Shown piece by piece: positions 34,311-42,665 of a DNA stretch of 64,000 bases. Every line of letters starts with the position of its first letter. Within the stretch, counting starts at the first letter, position 1. The translations under genes and the position numbers were made by a program. The notes below the pieces were generated by a model, which was given only the letters and a program-made list of their open reading frames with translations, did no database searches and was not told where the DNA came from. This DNA is from Clostridia bacterium (GTDB lineage: Bacteria; Bacillota; Clostridia; Christensenellales; Aristaeellaceae): positions 1-64,000 of the forward strand of contig JAFSKN010000052.1 in assembly GCA_017448975.1 (NCBI GenBank), given 5' to 3'.

Positions 34311-34721
34311 TTATTTCATTTGTTCCGAGTTCGTTTTTTCTTCTGCAAAAAGCTCTTCCAGATAGAAAGAAACTACCAAGGCAATCAATCCAAACCATTT
34401 CAAAGGAAGATAGATTTCTTCAGCAAAGGTCATCCATCCAATGCGAGGGAGGAGATCAGCGGAGGTAATGCACAGAAAAGCCGCGGCGCGGAAGGCAAAA
34501 CCGATTTTTTTCGGTTTTGTCAAGTCCTTTGTCTGAAATATCTGGATCAGCATAAGCGTAATCAAGCTCAGCGAGCATCCCAATTCAAGCAAAACTGCCC
34601 AAAGCTGGTCTTTCCAAATGAATCCTGTCGCAACAGCTGTGAAAAGCCATAAGAAACCCAAAATAAACACAGCCCGATCTATCGCTGATAGCTGAGCCCA
34701 TTTCTCTCCGATTTTCCGCAT
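34311..34721 (-). CDS. Four-helix membrane protein, unknown
   Basis: A 136-residue protein with about four membrane segments (18-35, 40-60, 73-90, 103-122) and charged ends. No family recognised. GGGAGGC precedes the ATG. It lies 19 bases upstream of mnmG and downstream of another small membrane gene; its lower G+C content than its neighbours, judged by eye, hints at acquisition. Confidence 0.6.
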   Translation of the reverse strand: MRKIGEKWAQLSAIDRAVFILGFLWLFTAVATGFIWKDQLWAVLLELGCSLSLITLMLIQIFQTKDLTKPKKIGFAFRAAAFLCITSADLLPRIGWMTFAEEIYLPLKWFGLIALVVSFYLEELFAEEKTNSEQMK

Positions 34722-34754
34722 GCATGTGCCTCCCTCTTTGACGATCCCTTCGCT

Positions 34755-34949
34755 TCAGTTCTTCTTCTTTTTCAGTGTTAAAACAATGCGCCTGATTTGC
34801 AGCACAAGAAAGCAGACCCCTACCGCCACGGCAATCACTTTATACACCGTGCCGGTTTCCTTCAGCACAAACATTTCCAGCAGCACCAGCACAAAAAACA
34901 GCAATCCAATCGCATCCGCTGCAATATTCCATGCCCGCTCGTTTTTCAT
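34755..34949 (-). CDS. Small two-helix membrane protein
   Basis: A 64-residue protein with two membrane segments (about 11-29 and 36-54) and a Lys-rich C-terminus (LKKKKN). No family recognised. AAAGGAGCG precedes the ATG by 8 bases. It belongs to the run of small genes between ywlG and mnmG. Confidence 0.55.
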   Translation of the reverse strand: MKNERAWNIAADAIGLLFFVLVLLEMFVLKETGTVYKVIAVAVGVCFLVLQIRRIVLTLKKKKN

Positions 34950-34982
34950 GATGATTCGCTCCTTTCTTTTGGTCTGATTGCG

Positions 34983-35108
34983 TTATTGATAAATCGCCCG
35001 TTCCCCGCCTACATAGGGCAGCCGGAAAATAGAATGACCGCCTGGAACTTCAGCACGTACTTTCGCTTCCATCATCCGCAGGTCAAACCGAAGCTTATTC
35101 TCCGGCAT
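34983..35108 (-). CDS. 41-residue ORF ending in a copy of the YwlG C-terminus
   Basis: A short frame, ATG at 35108 to TAA at 34983, whose start overlaps the previous small gene by 14 bases, suggesting coupled translation. Its end RLPYVGGERAIYQ is nearly the same as the C-terminus RLPYVGGERAVYAN of the upstream YwlG-family gene, and the DNA matches over about 40 bases with a handful of changes. It may be a short functional peptide or the scar of a duplicated gene tail. Confidence 0.4.
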   Translation of the reverse strand: MPENKLRFDLRMMEAKVRAEVPGGHSIFRLPYVGGERAIYQ

Positions 35109-35223
35109 TGTCCGATTCTTCATTTTCTCTTTTCTTCTTTGAGGACCTCTTCACGATTTTATTCGCCCAAAAATGAACGAATATATCTGCAATTTCCACG
35201 ATGATGTCGATAATAGTATCCAT
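35095..35223 (-). CDS. Small protein with hydrophobic N-terminus and basic tail
   Basis: A 42-residue frame from ATG 35223 to TAA 35095: a hydrophobic, amphipathic start (MDTIIDIIVEIADIFVHFW) then a very basic run (NKIVKRSSKKKRE) and an acidic end. GAGGTGG lies eight bases upstream of the ATG. The layout resembles short membrane-active peptides, type I toxins or membrane-binding small proteins, but there is no further evidence. It begins 37 bases after the ywlG stop. Confidence 0.5.
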   Translation of the reverse strand: MDTIIDIIVEIADIFVHFWANKIVKRSSKKKRENEESDNAGE

Positions 35224-35260
35224 CAAAACCACCTCAATAAATCACGATTGTGCACTCAGT

Positions 35261-35809
35261 TTAATTCGCGTAAACCGCCCGCTCCCCTCCCACATAGGGC
35301 AGGCGGGAATAAGCGCACACCAGATTGGCGTGGCCGATTTGCCGGATTTCGCCCCGGTAGGGCACGGCCACGGGGCGCAGGTGCATGCCGATCAGGGTGT
35401 CGCCGATGTCCAGGCCCGCGTCGGCCTGGACGTTCATCACCAGACAAGGGTCTTCCATCTGCTTCCACGCCGCGGCGGGCACGCTGCCGCCCGCCTTGGG
35501 CTGGGGGATGGCGTTGACCCGAATATAACGGTTTTCCTTAGCGGCAGAAAGGGGCATGACCAGAGAACGGTTCAAATGCTCGCAGCACTGGAAAATGGGT
35601 ACGAAGCCCCGCTGGCCGCACACGTTCAGCACGGCCCCGGCCACCCATTCCCCGATTTCCGGGGCGCTGGCCTTGCCGATCTGCCCGCCCGCGATCTCGC
35701 TGGTGGAGCAGCCGATCACGATTTGCGCGCCGGGCTGCAATTTCGCCGCTTTCGCCAAATCCAGAATGGCTTTCGTCACCTGGGCGCGGATCACTTGTTC
35801 GTCAGTCAT
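35261..35809 (-). CDS. TIGR01440/UPF0340 (YwlG) family protein
   Basis: A 182-residue member of the UPF0340 family, widely conserved in Firmicutes and of unknown function. Recognised from VIGCSTSEIAGGQIGKAS, FQCCEHLNRSLV, AGLDIGDTLIGMHLRPV and the C-terminal YVGGERAVY. AAAGGA precedes the ATG at a rather long 11 bases. It heads a leftward string of small genes and mnmG. Confidence 0.85.
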   Translation of the reverse strand: MTDEQVIRAQVTKAILDLAKAAKLQPGAQIVIGCSTSEIAGGQIGKASAPEIGEWVAGAVLNVCGQRGFVPIFQCCEHLNRSLVMPLSAAKENRYIRVNAIPQPKAGGSVPAAAWKQMEDPCLVMNVQADAGLDIGDTLIGMHLRPVAVPYRGEIRQIGHANLVCAYSRLPYVGGERAVYAN

Positions 35810-35865
35810 TTCATAATTATCCTTTCAAAACTTGATGCGATTGCAAGAAAAAGAGAGATTGTTTT

Positions 35866-35936
35866 CCTTTATGGCTTTCTTGGAGGGGGTGCAGGGGGAA
35901 CCATTCTTTGGCTTCCAAAGAATGGTTCCCCCTGCC
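35866..35936 (+). repeat. R3 hairpin repeat (copy 3)
   Basis: The flank TATGGCTTTCTTGGAGGGGG leads into a perfect 20-base stem (35891-35910/35916-35935) with loop GCTTC and core GGGGGAACCATTCTTTG. It directly follows the RNA methyltransferase stop and can terminate that leftward operon. Confidence 0.78.
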
Positions 35937-35943
35937 TCTGTTC

Positions 35944-36663
35944 CTATCTCCTAAACGCGTACATCCCGATGGCGGCGGCAATGGCTAAATTCAGGGAATC
36001 CACCTCGTCGCTGCTGGGGATGCGCACAGGCTGGCCCACCCGCTGAAATTCGGGGGGCAGGCCCGCGCCCTCGTTGCCGAAAATCAGGGCACAGGGGTGC
36101 GGGGCGTCTTTGGCCGCGTCGTCCATGTGCACGGAGCCGTCCAGCATGAAGGGGTACGCCGCGCGGGGTCCAAATTCCTGCCAATAAGCGGAAAAATCGC
36201 CGTATTCCGTCACGCGCAGGGAAAAGAACGCGCCCATGCTGGCCCGGACCACCTTGGGGTCGTACACGTCCGCTGCCGGGCGGATGATGGCGATATCGTG
36301 ATAGCCAAAACCCAGGGCCGTGCGCAGGATGGTGCCCAAATTGCCCTGATCGGAAATGTGATGCAGCACGATGTGGTCGCAGGCCCCGTCCAGGGGCAGG
36401 GGCCGCTTTTCAAACACCGCCGCCGCGAAGCAGTTGTCCTTCCCGGAAATGCGGGAGAGGGCCTTATCTGCCGTTTCTATGCGAATATGCTTTTCTTCCG
36501 CCAGGGCCATCAGTTTTTTTACGCCCTCGCTGTCCTGGCCCCTGGAGGAAACGAGCAGCCGCCGCATGAGCTCGGGCCGCTTGGTCATGGCTTCTAAGGA
36601 GGGGAACAGCCCCGGGGCATAGGAATAATCCAGTTCGCGCTTGTAGGCTTCCAACGCGGGCAT
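35944..36663 (-). CDS. SpoU/TrmH-family RNA 2'-O-methyltransferase
   Basis: A 239-residue SPOUT enzyme. An N-terminal RNA-binding segment (1-100) precedes the knotted domain with the three TrmH motifs: HHISDQGNLGTILRTALGFG (motif 1), ALIFGNEGAGLP (motif 2) and VDSLNLAIAAAIGMY (motif 3). It probably methylates a ribose in 23S rRNA or tRNA; the site is not known. It starts 6 bases after the aldehyde dehydrogenase stop, so the two are cotranscribed. Confidence 0.9.
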   Translation of the reverse strand: MPALEAYKRELDYSYAPGLFPSLEAMTKRPELMRRLLVSSRGQDSEGVKKLMALAEEKHIRIETADKALSRISGKDNCFAAAVFEKRPLPLDGACDHIVLHHISDQGNLGTILRTALGFGYHDIAIIRPAADVYDPKVVRASMGAFFSLRVTEYGDFSAYWQEFGPRAAYPFMLDGSVHMDDAAKDAPHPCALIFGNEGAGLPPEFQRVGQPVRIPSSDEVDSLNLAIAAAIGMYAFRR

Positions 36664-36669
36664 GGTTCG

Positions 36670-38031
36670 TCACCTCAAAAATTTCTTGATCAGATTCAGC
36701 TTTTTCTTGGAATAGGGGGGATAGCGCATTTGAATATCCGGCCAGTTGCCCTTCAATACCACGGCTTTTTCGTGGGTGAAAGTCTCAAAGGAGTATTTGC
36801 CGTGATAGCGGCCCGTGCCGCTTTGACCCACGCCGCCGAAGGGCAGACGGTTGGAGGACAAATGCACCACCGTATCGTTGACGCACCCGCCGCCGAAGGG
36901 CACCTGCTGCAGCACCTTTTCCTTTACCCCCGCCCGGCGGGTGAACAGGTACAGGGCCAGGGGCCTCTCCCGGCTGTTGATCAGGGGGATGATTTCATCA
37001 ATGGTTTTGAACGGGATCACCGGCAGTACCGGGCCGAAGATTTCCTCCCGCATGACGGGGGCATCCCAGGAAACGTCCGTCAAAATGGTGGGTTCGATGC
37101 GTTCCCCGTCCCCGTTTCCGCCGCAGAAAATCTTTTCGCCCTGGATCAGGTTCATCACCCGCTGATAGTGCTTTGCGTTCACCATTTTGGGCCATTGGGG
37201 GCTGATGAACGGGTCGCCGTAAAATTCCTCCCAGCACCGCCGGATCCCCGCCAGCAACTTGTCCTTCACCCGTTCCTGCACCAGCAGGTAATCGGGGGCA
37301 ACGCAGGTTTGTCCCGAATTGAGGGCCTTGCCAAAGGCAATGCGCCGGGCGGCCACGGCAATGTCCGCCGATTCCTCCACGATGCAGGGGCTTTTGCCGC
37401 CCAGCTCCAGGGTGACGGGAGTCACATACCGGGCGGCCTTTTCCAGCACCACCTTGCCCATGTTCACCCCGCCGGTAAAGAAAATATAATCGAAGCGTTC
37501 TTCCAGCAGGGCCTGATTTTCCGCCCGGCTGCCTAAGATCACCGCCGCCTGCTCCGAGGGGAAGCAGGAGGACACCAGATCAGAAATCACCTGGGCGGTG
37601 GCCGGGGCGTAGGCGCTGGGCTTCACGATGCAGTGATTGCCAGCCGCGATGGCTCCGATCAGAGGATTCAGCGTGAGCTGGAAGGGATAATTCCAGGGGG
37701 CCATGATGAGCACCACGCCGTAAGGCTCCTTTAAAACGCAGCTGCTGCCGGGAAACAGGGACAGGGGCAAGGGCGGCCGCTTGGGCCGGGCCCAGCGGGA
37801 TAAGTGCCGCAGGAAGCAGGAGATTTCGGAAAGCACGATGCCGATTTCCGTCATGTAGGCTTCCTCGTGGCTCTTGCCCAAATCCATTTGCAGGGCTAAG
37901 CAGATGCGGTCCTCCCACTGGACGATGCGCTTATACAGCCGATCCAATTGATCCAGCCGCGATTCCACGCCCCGGGGGTTCACCGCGTAAAAGGCGCGGC
38001 GCTGCAATTCCACCAATTCATGAATGGTCAT
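36670..38031 (-). CDS. NAD(P)-dependent aldehyde dehydrogenase
   Basis: A 453-residue enzyme of the class 3-like aldehyde dehydrogenases that oxidise aliphatic or aromatic aldehydes. Motifs: APWNYPFQLTLNPLIGAIAAGN, FFTGGVNMGKVVLEKAA, the general base Glu in LELGGKSP, and catalytic Cys in NSGQTCVAPDY. The C-terminal ALYLFTRR and LPFGGVGQSGTGRYHGKYSFETFTH are typical. Its start overlaps the helicase stop by 14 bases (GGAGGA within the helicase gene), indicating coupled translation. Confidence 0.93.
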   Translation of the reverse strand: MTIHELVELQRRAFYAVNPRGVESRLDQLDRLYKRIVQWEDRICLALQMDLGKSHEEAYMTEIGIVLSEISCFLRHLSRWARPKRPPLPLSLFPGSSCVLKEPYGVVLIMAPWNYPFQLTLNPLIGAIAAGNHCIVKPSAYAPATAQVISDLVSSCFPSEQAAVILGSRAENQALLEERFDYIFFTGGVNMGKVVLEKAARYVTPVTLELGGKSPCIVEESADIAVAARRIAFGKALNSGQTCVAPDYLLVQERVKDKLLAGIRRCWEEFYGDPFISPQWPKMVNAKHYQRVMNLIQGEKIFCGGNGDGERIEPTILTDVSWDAPVMREEIFGPVLPVIPFKTIDEIIPLINSRERPLALYLFTRRAGVKEKVLQQVPFGGGCVNDTVVHLSSNRLPFGGVGQSGTGRYHGKYSFETFTHEKAVVLKGNWPDIQMRYPPYSKKKLNLIKKFLR

Positions 38032-40282
38032 GGAGCAAATCCTCCAACAGCTTCTTTGCCATTTCCTTGCCCTTGGGCCCTACCTCGCCCACGGGACCCA
38101 CGCAGGAGGGGCAGCCCTGGGGACAATCGCAGTCGGTCACCAGGGTGAGGGCATGGGTCAACAGAATATCCCGCATGCGGAAGGCCTTTTCCGCCAGGCC
38201 CACGCCGCCGGGGCAGTTATCGTACAAAATCAGGGTGGGCTTTTCCGTGAAGGGGCACTTCACCTGATAGCTCACCGACAGATCCCGGGGGGAGCACATG
38301 AGATACAGAGGGGCCAAAATGCGCAGCAGATTGGCGATGCCGAGCATGCCGCTTTGCAGATCGTCCTTTTCGTACTTCTCCGCGATGCTGTCCGGCACGG
38401 TGCGCCACATGGCGGTGGTGTGCATTTCCGTTTCCGGCAGGCGCACGGGGCCGAAGCCCACGTTTTCGTTGTTGTCAAAGCGCATCTTTTTGAAGATTTT
38501 TACCAGCGCCACCACCTTCACCTCGCCCAGGGCCGCCCCGTCCGCTTCCTTTTCGATGTCCAGCAGGGACAGGCTCACGTTCAAATCGGCGTCGGTGTAA
38601 TAATCCACGTTCACCCGGCGGATGAAGGCCTTGCAGGCGTCGAAGTCCAGTTCCTCCACCTGGTAGGTCTGCCCCTCGTGCATATAGATGGCGTTGGGGT
38701 GCAGCAGCATGGGCGCGGTGAAGCGGTCCATTTCACCCACGATGCGGGGATGGGCCGGGTCGGTGATGTCGTTGATGAGGAAGTTTTCCGTCATGGCGGT
38801 GCGCAGGCTCATTTCGCTGGCGGGGAAATCCTCCGCCATCCAGTGGTAGGTGCCGCCCACGTTCCTAAGGATATTGCTTTCCTCCAAATATTCCAGCATT
38901 TCCGCGCCCCCCGCCGCGTTGCCCAGGGTTTCCCCGGCCTTGAAGGGCAGCTCATAGGCGGCGCACTTGAAGTGGCTGAGTAAGATATACAGGTTGTCCG
39001 GGTTCAGCAGGGCGTTTTCGGCGGGCTGGGTGAAAAAGTAATCGGGGTGGGTGACGATGAACTGATCCAGGGCGCTGCTGCTGGCTACCATGAACGTGGC
39101 GCTGACCCCGTGCCGCCGGCCCGCCCGGCCGCTCTGCTGCCAGGTGCTGGCGATGGTGCCGGGATAGCCGCACAGCACGCAGGCCTCCAGGGCCCCGATG
39201 TCGATGCCGAGTTCCAGCGCGTTGGTGGACACCACGGCCTGAATGTCCCCGGCGCGAAGGCCCTTTTCGATCTCCCGCCGCTCGGAGGGCAGATAGCCGC
39301 CCCGGTAGCCCCGCACCTTGCCGCTGTTGCCGATGGGGTCGGACACCAGTTCTTTTAATTGCCGGGTCAGCACTTCCACTTGCAAACGGCTCTTGGCGAA
39401 CACGATGCTCTGCACCCCATTTTTCACCAGCATGGACGCGATGGCCCGGGTTTCGGGCAGCACGCCCTTGCGGATGCCAAGCTGCCGGTTCATCACCGGG
39501 GGATTGTAGAAGATATAATGCTTTTCCCCGGCAGGCGCGCCGTTGTTATCGATGAGCGTCACGGGCCGCCCGATGAGGGTTTCCGCCAACTCCTTGGGAT
39601 TCTGGATGGTGGCGGAGCACAGGATGAACTGGGGGTGGCTGCCGTAAAACGTGCACAGGCGCATAAGCCGCCGCAGTACGTTGGCCAAATTGCTGCCGAA
39701 CACGCCCCGGTAGGTATGGATTTCGTCCACCACGATGTATTTCAGGTTTTCAAACAGCTTCACCCATTGGGTGTGGTGGGGCAGGATGCCGCTGTGCAGC
39801 ATGTCCGGGTTGGTGACCACCACATGCCCCGCCTGCCGCACGGCCCGGCGGGCGGCGGCGGGGGTGTCGCCGTCGTAGGTGAAGGTTTTGATGTCCGCGC
39901 CCAAAAGCCCGATCAGCTCGTACAGCTCGGCCACCTGATCGGCGGACAGGGCCTTGGTGGGGAACAGGTACAGGGCCCGGGCGTCGGGATTTTTGAGGAT
40001 TTCCGCCAGCACGGGCAGATTGTAGCATAGGGTTTTCCCGGAGGCCGTGGGCGTGACCACCACATAATCCTTCCCCGCCTGAGACGCGGCGAAGCATTCC
40101 GCCTGATGGGTGTACAATTGATGCACCCCATGTTTTCCCAGGGCGGCGGGCAGACGGGGATCGACGCCCTCCGGCCAGGGAGCGTACTTCGCCTCCCGGG
40201 GCGGCACGGTGCGCCACGCCGTCACGTTTTCCATAAAGAACGGGTCGTTTTTTAATTTTTCCAGCATTTGATTCAGATTCAT
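38018..40282 (-). CDS. DEAD/DEAH helicase with DUF1998 domain (MrfA/YprA-like)
   Basis: A 754-residue superfamily 2 helicase: Q-like TPTASGKTLCYNLP Walker A, DEIH box in YIVVDEIHTYRGVFGSN, CSATIQNP, helicase-C motif SGRAGRRHG, and a C-terminal DUF1998 region with a cysteine cluster DCDCPQGCPSC. In Bacillus this helicase acts with the exonuclease MrfB to repair mitomycin-type lesions; no mrfB gene is adjacent here. It is cotranscribed with the aldehyde dehydrogenase and RNA methyltransferase genes. Confidence 0.9.
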   Translation of the reverse strand: MNLNQMLEKLKNDPFFMENVTAWRTVPPREAKYAPWPEGVDPRLPAALGKHGVHQLYTHQAECFAASQAGKDYVVVTPTASGKTLCYNLPVLAEILKNPDARALYLFPTKALSADQVAELYELIGLLGADIKTFTYDGDTPAAARRAVRQAGHVVVTNPDMLHSGILPHHTQWVKLFENLKYIVVDEIHTYRGVFGSNLANVLRRLMRLCTFYGSHPQFILCSATIQNPKELAETLIGRPVTLIDNNGAPAGEKHYIFYNPPVMNRQLGIRKGVLPETRAIASMLVKNGVQSIVFAKSRLQVEVLTRQLKELVSDPIGNSGKVRGYRGGYLPSERREIEKGLRAGDIQAVVSTNALELGIDIGALEACVLCGYPGTIASTWQQSGRAGRRHGVSATFMVASSSALDQFIVTHPDYFFTQPAENALLNPDNLYILLSHFKCAAYELPFKAGETLGNAAGGAEMLEYLEESNILRNVGGTYHWMAEDFPASEMSLRTAMTENFLINDITDPAHPRIVGEMDRFTAPMLLHPNAIYMHEGQTYQVEELDFDACKAFIRRVNVDYYTDADLNVSLSLLDIEKEADGAALGEVKVVALVKIFKKMRFDNNENVGFGPVRLPETEMHTTAMWRTVPDSIAEKYEKDDLQSGMLGIANLLRILAPLYLMCSPRDLSVSYQVKCPFTEKPTLILYDNCPGGVGLAEKAFRMRDILLTHALTLVTDCDCPQGCPSCVGPVGEVGPKGKEMAKKLLEDLLHDHS

Positions 40283-40315
40283 TGCAGCCCCCTGTAATGA
40301 TTGAAAAACTCTTTT

Positions 40316-40723
40316 TTATCGCGCCAGCCCCAAATTCTTTTTCAGCGCGTCCTGGAGCACCTGGGAGAAATTGATATTCTTTTCCAGGGCGGCGGCGTTC
40401 AGCCAGGCGGGGAGCGTGACGGTGCGGTTGACGGAACGGTTCACCTTGGCCAGACGGATCGAGGGCATGTACACGTCCACCAGCACCACGCGCTCATTGT
40501 CTTCCGCCTGGACAGCGTTCAAGGCAGAAGGAGTGGGGATGGGCTCACCGTCTTCTTCCATGCCATAGAGCACAGCGCCCAGCAGTTCTCGGGCGGAGAG
40601 CAGGGCGTCGTCATCGTTTTCGCCGCTGGTAGCACAATCCAGATCGGGAAAAACCACGGCGATTTCCTGGTCGGGCTCATAGGTGAAAACGGCGGGGAAG
40701 AAATAACGTTCGGGCTGTTTCAT
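40316..40723 (-). CDS. HicB-family antitoxin-like protein (solitary)
   Basis: A 135-residue protein with a partial RNase H-like HicB fold (YFFPAVFTYEPDQEIAVVFPDLDCATSGENDDDALLSARELL) and a ribbon-helix-helix-like C-terminus (RTVTLPAWLNAAALEKNINFSQVLQDALK), which normally binds the hicAB promoter. No HicA toxin fits in the 68 bases upstream or 33 bases downstream, so it is an orphan that may act as a plain regulator. The ATG at 40723 follows AAAGGAAA. It leads the mrfA-like operon. Confidence 0.82.
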   Translation of the reverse strand: MKQPERYFFPAVFTYEPDQEIAVVFPDLDCATSGENDDDALLSARELLGAVLYGMEEDGEPIPTPSALNAVQAEDNERVVLVDVYMPSIRLAKVNRSVNRTVTLPAWLNAAALEKNINFSQVLQDALKKNLGLAR

Positions 40724-40791
40724 GGGCAGTTTCCTTTCATGATCTTCCAATGTCAATGAAAATCCGTGCATGTATGAATAAAACGTCTGAT

Positions 40792-42099
40792 CTATGCCGC
40801 GTCGTCCATCGGTTCTTCGGCAGTGTATTGTTCCACCAGCGCGTCATAGGCGGAAATGGCGCCGTCCAACAGCTTGAACAGGTCGGCTTCGGCGATCCTG
40901 CCCTCCGCGTCCATGCCCTCAAAATGCAGCGGGTAAATCACGGGCGGGTTTTCCAGGGTCAGCTGCTCCATGGAGCGAAGCTGCGCCGTGCTCTGATACA
41001 CCAGGCTGATTTTGTAGTACGCTTCGTTCTCCGCCGTGACCCAGCGCTCGAACACCAGCTTCACGCCGATGGGCGTATGCTGCTCCACCGTTTCCGGCAG
41101 CAGGTAATCCCCGTAATTCAGCGCGGCCAGCACGCTGGCGACATTGGCGTCATGCCCGCAGAGGAAGGAAAATTTACGTCCTTCCGCGCTCAGCTCGGCG
41201 CGGATTTCTTCCAGCAGCGGGTGCGCCACGTTGACGGAAACCAGGGGCGAGCAGAACAGCATGTCGCTGTACGTATCCACGATGGAATGGATCAGCCGCC
41301 AGTCCTCGTCCGTCAGGTCATGGCCAAAAGCGGCTTTCTGTTTGTCCGGTTCCTCATAGTATTGCAGGATCATGGCGTCCGCCACGCTGGTGGCGTTTTT
41401 GATGGGGCCGGTCATTTTCGGCTCTTTGCCCGTTTCCAGGGTGAGAACGGTTTCGCCTGCTTTAAGATCGCCGTATTTTTCCGCTTGATAGGCTTCGCTC
41501 TGTTCAATGTCAGCCGTGTCCATCAGCAGGGAAATGGCGTCGTTCAGGTTGGACAGAATACCGTCCAGCCCGGCTTCGCCGCCCTTTTCGGCAATTTGGG
41601 TGATGGCATCCTGCATGTATTCCTCCGTAACGAAGTTCAGGGACGGTTCAAAAACGGGGTCCATGGTATCATAGGTTACGTGGGTTTCGATGGGCACTGC
41701 CGACACAGGCAGCAAACCGGCGGAGAAGTACCGCGCGGTAGCGATGGTACGCTGCTTGGCGTTGGCGTAGAAGCGGACGGCTCCTTCTTCCGGCTGATAA
41801 TTCTCGGGGAAAAGGCCCTCCTGTTCCAGCCACAGCCGGAAATACTGGCCCATCAAAGTTTCCAGCACCGCGCCACGCAGGGAAAGCTCGCTGGGATTGG
41901 AGGTCCACTGGAACCATTCGTGGGGCGTGATGTCGCCAAGCATCGAACCGCTGCCCGACAGGGGTGAACGGATGTTGTGGCGGCTCAGGATCACCACGCG
42001 ATCCAGAGTGCAGGCGGATTGCTCGGGCAGTTCAGCGAATGCCGTGCAGCAGGCGAGGATGCAGGAGAACACCAACAGGATCGAGAGCAGTTTCTTCAT
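40792..42099 (-). CDS. Secreted histidine acid phosphatase (Agp/phytase-like)
   Basis: A 435-residue exported enzyme: signal peptide 1-22 (AFA/ELP), phosphate-binding RHNIRSP (R40-P46) with the nucleophilic His41, and the late GHDANV motif supplying the second catalytic His and Asp. Family members act on glucose-1-phosphate, phytate or other phosphomonoesters outside the membrane. AAGGAGG precedes the ATG at 42099. It has its own promoter. Confidence 0.88.
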   Translation of the reverse strand: MKKLLSILLVFSCILACCTAFAELPEQSACTLDRVVILSRHNIRSPLSGSGSMLGDITPHEWFQWTSNPSELSLRGAVLETLMGQYFRLWLEQEGLFPENYQPEEGAVRFYANAKQRTIATARYFSAGLLPVSAVPIETHVTYDTMDPVFEPSLNFVTEEYMQDAITQIAEKGGEAGLDGILSNLNDAISLLMDTADIEQSEAYQAEKYGDLKAGETVLTLETGKEPKMTGPIKNATSVADAMILQYYEEPDKQKAAFGHDLTDEDWRLIHSIVDTYSDMLFCSPLVSVNVAHPLLEEIRAELSAEGRKFSFLCGHDANVASVLAALNYGDYLLPETVEQHTPIGVKLVFERWVTAENEAYYKISLVYQSTAQLRSMEQLTLENPPVIYPLHFEGMDAEGRIAEADLFKLLDGAISAYDALVEQYTAEEPMDDAA

Positions 42100-42123
42100 A
42101 GCGTTTTTCCTCCTTATGAGACA

Positions 42124-42152
42124 ATAATAGCACATATAAAAATATTTGTCAA
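42124..42152 (-). promoter_or_regulatory. Promoter of the acid phosphatase gene
   Basis: On the minus strand: TTGACA (42147-42152), 17-base spacer, TATTAT (42124-42129). Confidence 0.75.
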
Positions 42153-42211
42153 TGAATAAGAAATATAAAGCAAAAAATCCCGCCGCTTGCGCGACAGGAT
42201 TTTCGCTTTAG

Positions 42212-42554
42212 TGGAGGTGAGGGGAATCGAACCCCTGTCCGAAGATTCAGCTGCATGGTTTTCTCCGAGCGCAGGCAGGGTTTTGACATTCCCTCCCGCG
42301 CACGCCCCCTGCCGGGCTTGCGCGTTCAGTAGCCTCTTGTGCCGAGCTGCTCCGAGGCCCCCGCAGCTCCGTTCCCTACATCAATGACGCCGGTGGGCCG
42401 AGCCGTAGGCGCTCGGTGTCGACGCGCTGCTCTTAGGCAGCGAAAGCGTACTGAGTATTGTCAGTTAATTTTATTTTCCCCGTTTTAACGCGGTCAGGGT
42501 CCGCGGCTCGCTTACCATACCTCCGACGATCCCCGTCGAAACCAGTGCACCCCC
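42212..42554 (-). ncRNA. ssrA: Transfer-messenger RNA (tmRNA)
   Basis: The 5' end GGGGGTGCACTGG (from 42554) pairs with the 3' end CACCTCC (42213-42219) to make the tRNA-like acceptor stem, and the T arm GGGGTTCGATTCCCC lies at the 3' end. The tag reading frame ends DNTQYAFAA followed by TAA (42433-42435). CCA is not encoded: the DNA continues ACT after the acceptor stem. It rescues stalled ribosomes together with SmpB, whose gene lies just upstream on the same strand. Confidence 0.93.
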
Positions 42555-42559
42555 ATGAA

Positions 42560-42662
42560 TCAGAGTTGAGATTTGAGATTTATTTAGTTGATTTGTTGAG
42601 AATTCATGACCTACGATCAAAATGATTATCTCAAGTCTCAACTCTTCACTCTCAACTCTATT
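42560..42662. repeat. R1 heptamer inverted repeat, copy 6
   Basis: Left arm CAGAGTTGAGATTTGAGATT (42561-42580 and on) and right arm 42626-42660 (TTATCTCAAGTCTCAACTCT and on), lying between the smpB stop and the tmRNA 5' end. Confidence 0.75.
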
Positions 42663-42665
42663 CTT

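Noticed and set aside
35944-40282. DISARM-like defence cluster (DUF1998 helicase with a methyltransferase)
   Set aside because: The methyltransferase is a SpoU RNA enzyme and the helicase has the MrfA/YprA layout; no DrmB/DrmC or DNA methyltransferase is present.
42187-42387. Short frame at the right of the phosphatase gene
   Set aside because: It lies inside the tmRNA gene.
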